Source: CADEEV01 sp964442185 (lineage in GTDB: Bacteria > Acidobacteriota > Vicinamibacteria > Fen-336). Taken from it: a stretch of 64,000 nt of DNA. The stretch is taken from NCBI GenBank assembly GCA_964442185.1, contig CAYTWT010000257.1, positions 100,068 to 164,067 on the forward strand. Reading direction: 5' to 3'. Below are positions 42,706 through 50,041 of this stretch, in pieces (the first letter of the stretch is position 1; each line of letters starts with the position of its first letter). Under the pieces are notes generated by a model. That model was not told where the DNA came from, ran no database searches, and saw only the letters and a list, made by a program, of their open reading frames with translations. The translations under genes were made by a program, and so were the position numbers.

Positions 42706-43651
42706 GGCGCTCGGGGGCCCGGAGCTCAGCCTTGCGGATCCGGTAGAGCAGGTCTTCGAGCAGCTTGCGGTTGCTCGCGATCAGGTCGGCCATGATCCCC
42801 CACTGCAGGGTCTGGAAGCCGAGGATCAAGAGCAGCACCGAGAGGATCGCGGACTGCAGGTGGCCGCGGATGTCGCCCAGCCACCAGAAGTAGGCGTAGC
42901 GCAGGCCCAGCAGGGCGCCGGCGGAGAACAGCGTCGATCCGAGCAGGACGAAGACCTTGAAGGGCTCGTACATCGCGTAGATGCGGAGGATCGTGGCGCC
43001 GCTGCGCTTCACGTAGTCCCAGGTGGAAGAGAACAACCGCGACGGTCGCGTCTGCTTCGCCTCGATCGGCAGATGGGCGACCGCCATCTTTTTCTTGCCG
43101 GCCTGGATGATCGACTCGAGCGTGTAGGTGAACTCGCTCACGATGTTGATGCGCAAGGCGGCGTCGCGCGTCAAGGCACGGAACCCGCTGGTCGTGTCCG
43201 GCACGTCGGTGCCAGAGACCTTGCGCACGACCCAGGATCCCAGCTCTTGCAGGCGGCGCTTGCCCCACGAGAAGTGGGCCACCTCGCTCACACGCCGATC
43301 GCCGATCACCATGTCCGCTTCGCCGGCCAGGATCGGTGCGATCAGCAGCGGAATATCCGCCGCCGGATACTGGTTGTCCGCGTCGGTGTTCACGATGATG
43401 TCGGCGCCCAGGTGCACGCAGCTATCGAGGCCGGCCATGAAGACGTAGGCAAGGCCCCTACGTTTCGGGAACCGGACGACGTGGTCGGCGCCGTGTTCCC
43501 TGGCGACGGCGCTGGTCCGATCCGTGGAGCCGTCATCGATTACCAGCACCTCGACCGCGTCGATGCCGGGAATCTGTCGTGGGATCGAACGCAGCGCCTC
43601 GGGAAGTGTCGCTTCCTCGTTGAGACACGGGATCTGCACGATGAGTTTCAC
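42698..43651 (-). CDS. GT2 family polyprenyl-phosphate glycosyltransferase
   Basis: A 317-residue GT2 similar in plan to its neighbour. LIVQIPCLNEEATLPEALRS, VLVIDDGSTDRTS, RRGLAYVFMAGLDSCVHLGA and IIVNTDADNQYPAADIP (acidic metal block) are followed by DTTSGFRALTRDAALRINIV. Two membrane helices lie near the C-terminus (about 233-255 and 268-290). GTG 43651 (VKLIVQ) is chosen; a TTG 9 bases upstream is also in frame. No Shine-Dalgarno is visible, and TACCGT (about 43660-43667) precedes it. It is the first gene of the second glycan run. Confidence 0.88.
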   Translation of the reverse strand: MKLIVQIPCLNEEATLPEALRSIPRQIPGIDAVEVLVIDDGSTDRTSAVAREHGADHVVRFPKRRGLAYVFMAGLDSCVHLGADIIVNTDADNQYPAADIPLLIAPILAGEADMVIGDRRVSEVAHFSWGKRRLQELGSWVVRKVSGTDVPDTTSGFRALTRDAALRINIVSEFTYTLESIIQAGKKKMAVAHLPIEAKQTRPSRLFSSTWDYVKRSGATILRIYAMYEPFKVFVLLGSTLFSAGALLGLRYAYFWWLGDIRGHLQSAILSVLLLILGFQTLQWGIMADLIASNRKLLEDLLYRIRKAELRAPERRG

Positions 43652-43687
43652 GCGCCGCAAACGGTAGCACAGGGGTGTTTTCGGCCG

Positions 43688-44611
43688 TTAACTGCGCTGT
43701 CGACGCTGGAGGGCCCCGCGCCAGCCCGAATAGGCGCGGAACTGCCGCAGGTTATCGAGGATCGCCGCCGCCTGGTTCCGGCCGGTTGGGCGCTTCGGGA
43801 GCAGCGCCTCGCTGGCGCGGACCGCGCCCGCCGCCGCGGGCGTTTCCGGGGCGAGTGCCGGCGGGAGTGAGCGGAAGCCATCGTCCGTCGGGACACCCGC
43901 CGCGAAGACGGCGATTGAGCCCGCGAGCGTCAGAAACGACGAGCCCGAGGCGCCCTTGCCCAGCTCGAAGGCCCACGGGTCGATCTCGATGGGGGTCGGG
44001 TCTTCCCGCCAGTAAAGGTGAAAACGGTAACCGGCCTCAAGGGTTGCGGTGCGGATCGTCTTGCGCGCAGTGGCCCGCGCCTGGTACTCGCGGACGATCG
44101 GCCCGCGCACGATCAGGAGCAGGTCTTTCGCCTCGACCGAAAGCCGAGCGTCGCCGAATCGCAGCCACAGTGCTTCAGCCGCGGCCGCCCCCCCCAGCGC
44201 GAGGCGCGGCGTTTCGGCCGCGCGCGTTTCGGCCTCGGGGATGGCGAGCGCTCTCACGCCCAGCGTCACCAGCCTTGCCGCTTCGGCCTCGGCCTCCGGG
44301 AGCGTCAGGACGCGATGCAGTTGGGCGCCGCCGCGCCGCAGCCGCTGGTCGGCCTCGTAGGCTGTGAGGCCCAGGGCGCGGGCCAGAAGCGGCGCCGCGA
44401 TGCCCAGGGCCTCGAACACCACCAAGCCGCGCTCGAGGTGTTTCGCCGCTGCCGGCACGCCCGGGACTCCAAGCGCCTGTGCGGCCGCGCTGGCGCTCTC
44501 CTGCGCCGCGGCCGAGAGCCCTGCGCCGCAGTAGAGGCAGCGGGCCTGCGCCACGGCGACCGGCCTTCGGCAAGAAGGGCAGCTAGACGTTGAAGCGGAA
44601 GTTGATGACAT
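43688..44611 (-). CDS. Zinc-ribbon protein of unknown function
   Basis: A 307-residue protein with one recognisable part: an N-terminal zinc ribbon CPSCRRPVAVAQARCLYCG (C-x2-C, 12 residues, C-x2-C). The next 100 residues are Ala-rich and helical, followed by a mixed alpha/beta domain (ARLSVEAKDLLLIVRGPIVR; GYRFHLYWREDPTPIEIDPW) with no family I recognise. ATG 44611 lies inside the 3' end of ychF (29-base overlap), so the two are probably co-expressed. It is cytoplasmic by appearance. A role linked to YchF or translation is a guess from position only. Confidence 0.65.
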   Translation of the reverse strand: MSSTSASTSSCPSCRRPVAVAQARCLYCGAGLSAAAQESASAAAQALGVPGVPAAAKHLERGLVVFEALGIAAPLLARALGLTAYEADQRLRRGGAQLHRVLTLPEAEAEAARLVTLGVRALAIPEAETRAAETPRLALGGAAAAEALWLRFGDARLSVEAKDLLLIVRGPIVREYQARATARKTIRTATLEAGYRFHLYWREDPTPIEIDPWAFELGKGASGSSFLTLAGSIAVFAAGVPTDDGFRSLPPALAPETPAAAGAVRASEALLPKRPTGRNQAAAILDNLRQFRAYSGWRGALQRRQRS

Positions 44612-45662
44612 CTCCGTCGCGAACGACGTAGTCCTTGCCCTCGAGGCGCAAGCTGCCCTTCTCACGACAAGCCGCGAGCGACCCCGCGCCGATCAGATCG
44701 TCGAAGGCGACCACCTCGGCCCGGATAAAGCCGCGCTCGATGTCGGAGTGGATCTCGCGCGCCGCTGGCTGCGCCTTGGTGCCCTTGCGGAGCGTCCAGG
44801 CGCGGCACTCGTCCTCGCCAGCCGTCAGGAACGAGATCAGGCCGAGCAGCGCGTAGGAGGTGCGGATCACTCGATCGAGCCCCGGCTCTTCGAGGCCGAG
44901 GTCCTCGAGAAAGGCCTTCGCATCCTCGGGGGAGAGCTCCGACATCTCGCTCTCGATCGTGGCTGAGACTGGGCACAGCGCCAGATGCGGGCGGCTCGCC
45001 ACGAAGCCCACCAGGCCGGAGGCGTCCAGGAAGGCCGCGGCGTTCTTGATCTGGTTTTCGCCCATGTTGATGGCGAGCAGCACGGGCTTTTCCGACAGGA
45101 ACGAGTAGTTGCGCAGGCGGCGCCGCTCTTCGTCGTCGAACCCGATATCTCGGAGCGGCCTTTCCGCTTCGAGCGCTTCTTTCAGCTTGAGGAAGATCAC
45201 CCGTTCCGCGACGTCTTCAGCGTGATTGGCCTTCTTGATGCTGGCGCCCAAGCGCTCGAGGCGTTTCTCCACGGCGCCGAGGTCGGCGAGGATCAGTTCG
45301 AGGTCGAGCATCGACGCGTCACGGAGCGGGTCGACCGAGCCCTCAGGATGGGGAACCACGTCCGACTCGAAGGCCCGCACGACATGGACCAGCGCATCGA
45401 TGTTCCGCAGCGCTGGAAGATCCACGAGCTCCGCGCCCTCGCCCTTGGCGACACCGGGAACGTCCACGTACTCGATGCTAGCGAGCGTCTTCTTCTTGGG
45501 GCTGTAAAGCTTCGAGAGGGCCTCGACTCGAGGGTCTGGGACCCTGGCGATCCCTACGCGTGGCTCGGGGCGCCCGGAGGGAGGTGCCTGGGGGGCGCCG
45601 GTGAGGAGTTGGAACAGCGTGCTCTTGCCGACGGAGGAGAGACCGATGATGCCGACTTTCAT
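44583..45662 (-). CDS. ychF: YchF/OLA1 family ATPase
   Basis: A 359-residue Obg-related P-loop protein that binds ribosomes and prefers ATP. The P-loop is GIIGLSSVGKSTLF (residues 4-17; the usual Asn of NVGKS is Ser), G3 is VDVPGVAKG, and G4 is NMGE instead of NKxD, the change that goes with ATP preference in the family. The C-terminal TGS domain ends KDYVVRDGDVINFRFNV, the family ending. It has its own perfect TATAAT (45671-45676) directly before the start. It overlaps the zinc-ribbon gene. Confidence 0.95.
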   Translation of the reverse strand: MKVGIIGLSSVGKSTLFQLLTGAPQAPPSGRPEPRVGIARVPDPRVEALSKLYSPKKKTLASIEYVDVPGVAKGEGAELVDLPALRNIDALVHVVRAFESDVVPHPEGSVDPLRDASMLDLELILADLGAVEKRLERLGASIKKANHAEDVAERVIFLKLKEALEAERPLRDIGFDDEERRRLRNYSFLSEKPVLLAINMGENQIKNAAAFLDASGLVGFVASRPHLALCPVSATIESEMSELSPEDAKAFLEDLGLEEPGLDRVIRTSYALLGLISFLTAGEDECRAWTLRKGTKAQPAAREIHSDIERGFIRAEVVAFDDLIGAGSLAACREKGSLRLEGKDYVVRDGDVINFRFNV

Positions 45663-45670
45663 GCGGGGGG

Positions 45671-45676
45671 ATTATA
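45671..45676 (-). promoter_or_regulatory. ychF -10 element, probably leaderless
   Basis: On the minus strand TATAAT (45676-45671) is followed by CCCCCCGC and the ATG at 45662, eight bases in between. The transcript would begin within about two bases of the start codon. No -35 match and no Shine-Dalgarno were seen. Confidence 0.5.
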
Positions 45677-45725
45677 GCGTCCGGGCCTGGCCGAGGCCGG
45701 TGTAGTAACATCGTGCAGCCTCAGC

Positions 45726-47261
45726 ATGCTGCTCACGCCGCTCCTGGCAACACTTCTCGCCGCGTCGCAGACGCCTTCGCCGAGCCCCTCTGCGGCGCCG
45801 GCCGCCGGGCCGGTGATCCTCTTCCTGATGGACAACTCGGCCTCGCTCCCGCCCCTCGATCCAGAGGAGAAACGGGTCCAGGCACTCGAGCAGATGTTCG
45901 GCTTCTTGCAGGGCCAGCCCTACCGGTTGATCCTGTTCGGCGGCCGGCGGGAGATCTTCGTCGACGACGCTTCGCGCTACCGGAACAACGGTCAGTGGAC
46001 GGATTTCTACTTCGCCTTCGAGGAGGCGCGGGAACTGATGCAGTCGTACCCGAATGGCACCGAGTTTCGCATCGTGCTGCTGACCGACGCGATCGTCGAT
46101 CCAGGTCCAGAGGACTGGACCGACATGGGTGTGCCCAGGGGCGAGGACCTGCGCGCGTACTCGATCCAGAAGACGCTGGCGCTGCTGCGCGAACTCAAGG
46201 TGTCGCTGTACGTGATCCTGGTGGGCGACATTCCCACCCAGGGTGTCGTCCCCGGGGATCCCGAGCAGTCCCCGGCGCTGATCCTCGACATGGTACGCAC
46301 CGCCAACGGCGCTTCAGCCTCGCCGCGGGCTCAGACGCTGTCGTCCTTCTTCAAGGACGACGGGTTCCTGTTGAAGAAATTCGTGTATCGCATCGAGCCT
46401 CACGAAGGACTGAGGAAGTTGGAGCCGGTCGTACGTCGGATCGTGGCCGCGCCTCGACCCTCGGTCGAACTCAAGTTTCTATCCGGCCTGATCTTGCCCC
46501 TCGCGCTCTTCATCCTGTTGCTGCTGGGGATCCTGGTTCGCTCCTTCCCGGGCCCTGGCGATGTCGAGATGATCGAGCTGGCAACGCTCACGCCGGTCCA
46601 TGTGGCAGTGGACAAGCTGCATCGGCTCGAGGACGGCGGCTGGGGAACGACCGGCCTCACGCTGCTCGGCGACGCCCGCGGCGCCGTCGCAACGCTGACC
46701 TACCAGGTGCCGCCGATCGACCTCAGCGGCATCGGCATCGACGCCAACGGCCTCGACGCGGTGACGACGAGGCTGCTGCCCCTGGGCATCGACGAACTGC
46801 GCCAGGCGCTCGAGGACTTCATGGATGGAGGCTCGAAGGACGAGAAGATCTACGCCCTGAATCTCGATTACGTGGCGAAGAACTTCGACTCGGCCGAGGC
46901 TGCACGGATCCTGACCACACCGACCGCGGATCACCGCAAGCTCAAAGCGCTCGATTTCGTGAGGGCAAAGGCCCACCTGATCTCGAACGGCGAGCTGCGT
47001 CGCAAGCTCACCGAAGCGCGCGTGCATCTCGTCGGCTACGGCAAGGACGCGGAGCGCAAGGACCTGCAACCCGGGGCGCCGGTGCGGATCGGTCGCTACG
47101 GCTTCGTGGTCAAGGAAGTGGCGAAAGGCGGCCGCAAGGATGTCCGTGTCGTGCTCTACTACGACCGCATCCCGTCGCTGCTCGGGCTCAAGAACTGGCT
47201 CCCAGACGGCCTGCAGCGGCTGGTGCGCTTCCGGCGCAGCTCTCAGCGCGTCGTCCGCTAG
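45726..47261 (+). CDS. VWA-domain membrane protein
   Basis: A 511-residue protein with a signal peptide (LLTPLLATLLAAS), a Ser/Pro/Ala linker and a von Willebrand factor A domain (about 28-215). The MIDAS metal site is D36-N-S38-A-S40 in ILFLMDNSASLPP, with IVLLTDAIVDPG supplying a later Asp. One transmembrane helix (251-271) separates it from a cytoplasmic C-terminal region of about 240 residues (LVGYGKDAERKDL; VRIGRYGFVVKEVAKGG) that I do not recognise. It may sense or bind a partner outside the membrane. A TAACAT hexamer lies 14 bases upstream of ATG 45726. It diverges from ychF by 63 bases. Confidence 0.75.
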   Translation: MLLTPLLATLLAASQTPSPSPSAAPAAGPVILFLMDNSASLPPLDPEEKRVQALEQMFGFLQGQPYRLILFGGRREIFVDDASRYRNNGQWTDFYFAFEEARELMQSYPNGTEFRIVLLTDAIVDPGPEDWTDMGVPRGEDLRAYSIQKTLALLRELKVSLYVILVGDIPTQGVVPGDPEQSPALILDMVRTANGASASPRAQTLSSFFKDDGFLLKKFVYRIEPHEGLRKLEPVVRRIVAAPRPSVELKFLSGLILPLALFILLLLGILVRSFPGPGDVEMIELATLTPVHVAVDKLHRLEDGGWGTTGLTLLGDARGAVATLTYQVPPIDLSGIGIDANGLDAVTTRLLPLGIDELRQALEDFMDGGSKDEKIYALNLDYVAKNFDSAEAARILTTPTADHRKLKALDFVRAKAHLISNGELRRKLTEARVHLVGYGKDAERKDLQPGAPVRIGRYGFVVKEVAKGGRKDVRVVLYYDRIPSLLGLKNWLPDGLQRLVRFRRSSQRVVR

Positions 47262-47350
47262 ACCCCGGAGCAGCCCTGGGCTCTTGGTGAGCGCCGGCGG
47301 GATCGTCGTGACCCTCGCCGCGTAGCGTCCGGAGAGCCGCTGCAGGTGAT

Positions 47351-47379
47351 TTGCCGCCCTCCCGCGCCCCCTCTACACT
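47351..47379 (+). promoter_or_regulatory. Promoter of the REC-like/PilZ gene
   Basis: TTGCCG (47351-47356) and TACACT (47374-47379) are 17 bases apart, the standard spacing. Transcription would start near 47386, giving a leader of about 15 bases before ATG 47401. No Shine-Dalgarno is visible in it. Confidence 0.5.
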
Positions 47380-47400
47380 GTCGCTCCGGACCCGACTCGA

Positions 47401-48327
47401 ATGCTTCCACCCATCCTCGTCGCGGGCCTCGACGGGCGCAGCCTCCTCTTGGAGGCGCCGCTGCTGCGTCGTGAGGGGTACCCCGTCGAGGAGTTGCCCT
47501 CGGCGCACGACCTGTTCGCGGTGCTGGCCTCCCAGGGCGCCTGCCGGCTCGTGGTCCTGGGCCCGCGCCTGCCGGACCTCAACCTGGCCGAGAGCATTCG
47601 CCGGATCCGCAGCTCCCCGCTGACCCGCCACGTCTCGGTTCTCGCCATCCTGCCCGCGGGCGAACCGGAGGACCTCGACGGCGCGGCCGTCGAAGCCGGG
47701 GCCAACGCGGTGATCCGGCGGCCGCTCGAGCAGGCGCGGCTCGAAGCGTGGCTGGCGAAGCTGCTGGCGGTGCCGCGGCGCGTCGAGGCACGGGTCCCGG
47801 TGCAGGGTCACGTCGTCGGGACGCCAAAGGCCGCTAGCGGGCATTTCTACGGACTCACGCGCAACCTGAGCGTCAACGGGATGCTGCTCGCGAGCCCGGT
47901 GCGCCTCGCCCATCCCGACGTCGAGCTGGAGTTCGGCCTGTCAGAGGCGCGCCCGGCGCTGCGCGCCCTGGGCCGGGTCGTGCGGGAGGCTCCGGAGATC
48001 GCCTGGCCGTATCTCGGCTATGGCGTCGAGTTCCTGTTCATCCCGGAGGAGAGCATCATCAGCATCTCGTCCTTCATCGAGCGCGCCGTGCTCGCCTCGC
48101 TCCAGCGCATCAGCTCGGCGCCGATTCACGCGACGCTGCGGCGGGAGTTCTGGGTCTATGAGATCCTGAAACCGATCCCCGGCCCGGACGGCTGGCAGGC
48201 TGAGATCCGGCGCGCGCCCCGCGAAGCCTGGCGGCCGGGAGCGGCGGGCCCGTTCTACGTCGTTCTGGGCCGCTCGCCTGAAGATGCGCTTGCGCAGGCG
48301 CGGGGCTTCATCCAGCGCCACGGCTAG
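47401..48327 (+). CDS. Receiver-like/PilZ protein, c-di-GMP binding candidate
   Basis: A 308-residue cytoplasmic protein. Residues 1-120 look like a response-regulator receiver, but the phosphoacceptor site reads VVLGPRLPDLNL with Gly54 where Asp is expected, and the KP motif is RRPL, so it is probably not phosphorylated. Residues about 124-225 are PilZ-like, with R127-x3-R131 and N155-L-S-V-N-G160 (NxSxxG), the two c-di-GMP contacts. The last 80 residues have no recognised family. It likely reads c-di-GMP, which often controls surface polysaccharide. The GT2-Rossmann gene follows after one base. Confidence 0.8.
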   Translation: MLPPILVAGLDGRSLLLEAPLLRREGYPVEELPSAHDLFAVLASQGACRLVVLGPRLPDLNLAESIRRIRSSPLTRHVSVLAILPAGEPEDLDGAAVEAGANAVIRRPLEQARLEAWLAKLLAVPRRVEARVPVQGHVVGTPKAASGHFYGLTRNLSVNGMLLASPVRLAHPDVELEFGLSEARPALRALGRVVREAPEIAWPYLGYGVEFLFIPEESIISISSFIERAVLASLQRISSAPIHATLRREFWVYEILKPIPGPDGWQAEIRRAPREAWRPGAAGPFYVVLGRSPEDALAQARGFIQRHG

Positions 48328-48328
48328 G

Positions 48329-49336
48329 GTGCCGCGCGTCAGCGTCCTGCTGCCGGTGCGGGACGCTGCCGCGACACTCCCTGAGGCGCTCGCGTCGCTA
48401 CGCGCGCAGACGCTCCCGGATCACGAGGTCGTCGTGATCGACGACGGGTCGCGTGACGGCAGCGGCGAGATTCTGGAAGCCGCGGCCCGCGAGGATTCGC
48501 GCCTGCGGGTGCGTCAGCGCGCGGCTGGGGGTCTCGTCGCGGCGCTCAACGAGGCGCTGCATGCGGCAGCTTCGCCGCTCGTCGCGCGCATGGATGCGGA
48601 CGACGTCGCGCATCCCTCGCGCCTCGAACTCCAGGCGGCTCGGCTTGCCTCGGACGATCGCACCGACGTTCTCGGCTGCCGTGTGCGATGGCTCGGGGAG
48701 CCCGCGACCGGCGCCGAGGGCATGCGTGCCTACGTCGGCTGGCTGAACGGGCTCATCGATCACGACGCCATCGTCCGCGACCTGTTCGTGGAGTCGCCCC
48801 TGGCGCATCCCTCGGTCATGATGCGCACGGCTGCGCTGCGAAGGCTCGGTGGTTATCGCGTCTTTGACGGCCCGGAGGACTACGACCTCTGGCTCCGGGC
48901 CTACGAGGCGGGCCTGCGTTTTGGCAAGTGCCCGGAGACGCTGCTCGACTGGCGTGATCGCGCCGCGCGTCTCACGCGGACGGACCCGCGCTACGGCGTG
49001 GAGCGGTTTCGAGCTCTGAAGGTCGCCGCCCTTGGCCGCGGGCCGCTCGCTGGCGGCCGGCGCTCCGTCGTCTGGGGCGCGGGCCCCGTGGGCAAGGCGC
49101 TCGCGCGTGCCCTCGCGCACGCGGGCCACGCGGTCGCCGCGTTCGTGGAAGTGGACGTGGACAAGATCGGCCAACGGATCCAGGGAGCGCCGGTCGTAGG
49201 CCTCGAACGGGCCCTCCACTTCCCGGGCGCCTTGCACCTGGCGGCCGTGGGTCAGCCGGGCGCGCGAGCCCGGATCCGGGCCGCGGCGGCACGCCTCGGC
49301 CTCGCCGAAGGCCGGGACCTGATCGCTCTCGCCTGA
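48329..49336 (+). CDS. GT2 glycosyltransferase fused to a Rossmann-like domain
   Basis: A 335-residue protein. Residues 1-220 are a GT2 domain: VPRVSVLLPVRDAAATLPEA, VVVIDDGSRDGSG, LVARMDADDVAHPSR (acidic block) and HPSVMMRTAALRRLGGYR. The C-terminal ~115 residues begin RSVVWGAGPVGKALARALAH, a GxGxxG nucleotide-binding motif, and continue FVEVDVDKIGQRIQGAPVVG, a sugar-metabolism-type Rossmann fold. An in-frame ATG at 48284 overlaps the previous gene; GTG 48329, one base after its stop, fits the domain better. It may couple sugar transfer to a cofactor or metabolite signal. Confidence 0.78.
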   Translation: MPRVSVLLPVRDAAATLPEALASLRAQTLPDHEVVVIDDGSRDGSGEILEAAAREDSRLRVRQRAAGGLVAALNEALHAAASPLVARMDADDVAHPSRLELQAARLASDDRTDVLGCRVRWLGEPATGAEGMRAYVGWLNGLIDHDAIVRDLFVESPLAHPSVMMRTAALRRLGGYRVFDGPEDYDLWLRAYEAGLRFGKCPETLLDWRDRAARLTRTDPRYGVERFRALKVAALGRGPLAGGRRSVVWGAGPVGKALARALAHAGHAVAAFVEVDVDKIGQRIQGAPVVGLERALHFPGALHLAAVGQPGARARIRAAAARLGLAEGRDLIALA

Positions 49337-49355
49337 GGTGTCGTCTGCCCCTTGC

Positions 49356-49361
49356 TATAAT
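49356..49361 (+). promoter_or_regulatory. -10 element of the endonuclease III gene
   Basis: TATAAT at 49356-49361 is followed eight bases later by GTG 49370. If it is used, transcription begins around 49368 and the first usable start is GTG 49370 or 49373, not GTG 49364. No Shine-Dalgarno is seen. Confidence 0.45.
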
Positions 49362-49369
49362 CCGTGGCC

Positions 49370-50041
49370 GTGGTGCGTGCCTCCCTGGACCGCCGGCTCG
49401 CCGTGGTCGCAACTCGCCTCGCGGCCGTTTACGGCCGGCCGCGCCGGCGGCTCTCCGATCCGCTCAGCGGTCTGGTCGAGACCGTTCTCTCTCAGAACAC
49501 GAGCGACGTGAACAGCGGCCGCGCCTACGCCTCGCTGCGCGCGGCATTCCCGACCTGGGAAGCGCTGGCCGCGGCCCAGCCCGCTCGGATCGAGAGTGTG
49601 ATCCGCGCGGGTGGCCTCGCCCGCCTCAAGAGCCGACGCCTCACGGGCTTGCTCGCGGCCGTGAAGCAGCGCGAGGGCCGTTACGATCTGCGCCGCCTGC
49701 GCCGTCTCACGCCGGAGCACGCGGACGCGCGCCTGCGCGGGCTCCCCGGAGTCGGACCCAAGACCCGCGCCTGCGTGTTGCTATTCAACTGCGGCCATCC
49801 TGCGTTCCCGGTGGACACGCATGTCCACCGCGTGAGCCTGCGCCTCGGGCTCTTGCCGCCAAAGACCGATGCCGCGAAGGCTCACCAGCTTCTCGCTCCC
49901 GCGGTACCCGTGGGGCGCCATCTGGATCTGCACCTCAACCTGATCCGGCTGGGACGTGAAGTGTGCCGCGCGCGCGAGCCGCGCTGCGCCGTCTGCCCGC
50001 TCGCGTCAGGCTGCGCGCACGCCCAGCGGCAGGGCGCATGA
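49370..50041 (+). CDS. nth: Endonuclease III-like DNA glycosylase/AP lyase
   Basis: About 223 residues, the HhH-GPD superfamily of base-excision repair enzymes. PLSGLVETVLSQNTSDVNSG is the N-terminal helical block, LRGLPGVGPKTRACVLL is the helix-hairpin-helix with the catalytic Lys in GPKT, and FPVDTHVHRVSLRLGL contains the catalytic Asp. The [4Fe-4S] loop is CRAREPRCAVCPLASGC (C-x6-C-x2-C-x5-C). It removes oxidised pyrimidines and cleaves AP sites. The next gene begins inside its stop codon (ATGA). Confidence 0.93.
   Translation: MVRASLDRRLAVVATRLAAVYGRPRRRLSDPLSGLVETVLSQNTSDVNSGRAYASLRAAFPTWEALAAAQPARIESVIRAGGLARLKSRRLTGLLAAVKQREGRYDLRRLRRLTPEHADARLRGLPGVGPKTRACVLLFNCGHPAFPVDTHVHRVSLRLGLLPPKTDAAKAHQLLAPAVPVGRHLDLHLNLIRLGREVCRAREPRCAVCPLASGCAHAQRQGA

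Noticed and set aside
45713..47290. A 525-codon plus-strand frame in the second frame of the VWA gene
   Set aside because: Arg-rich translation; the VWA frame has signal peptide, MIDAS motif and a membrane helix.
49963..50037. An upstream extension of the HEAT-cyclophilin gene
   Set aside because: It would remove the signal peptide from the N-terminus; ATG 50038 overlapping the nth stop fits better.
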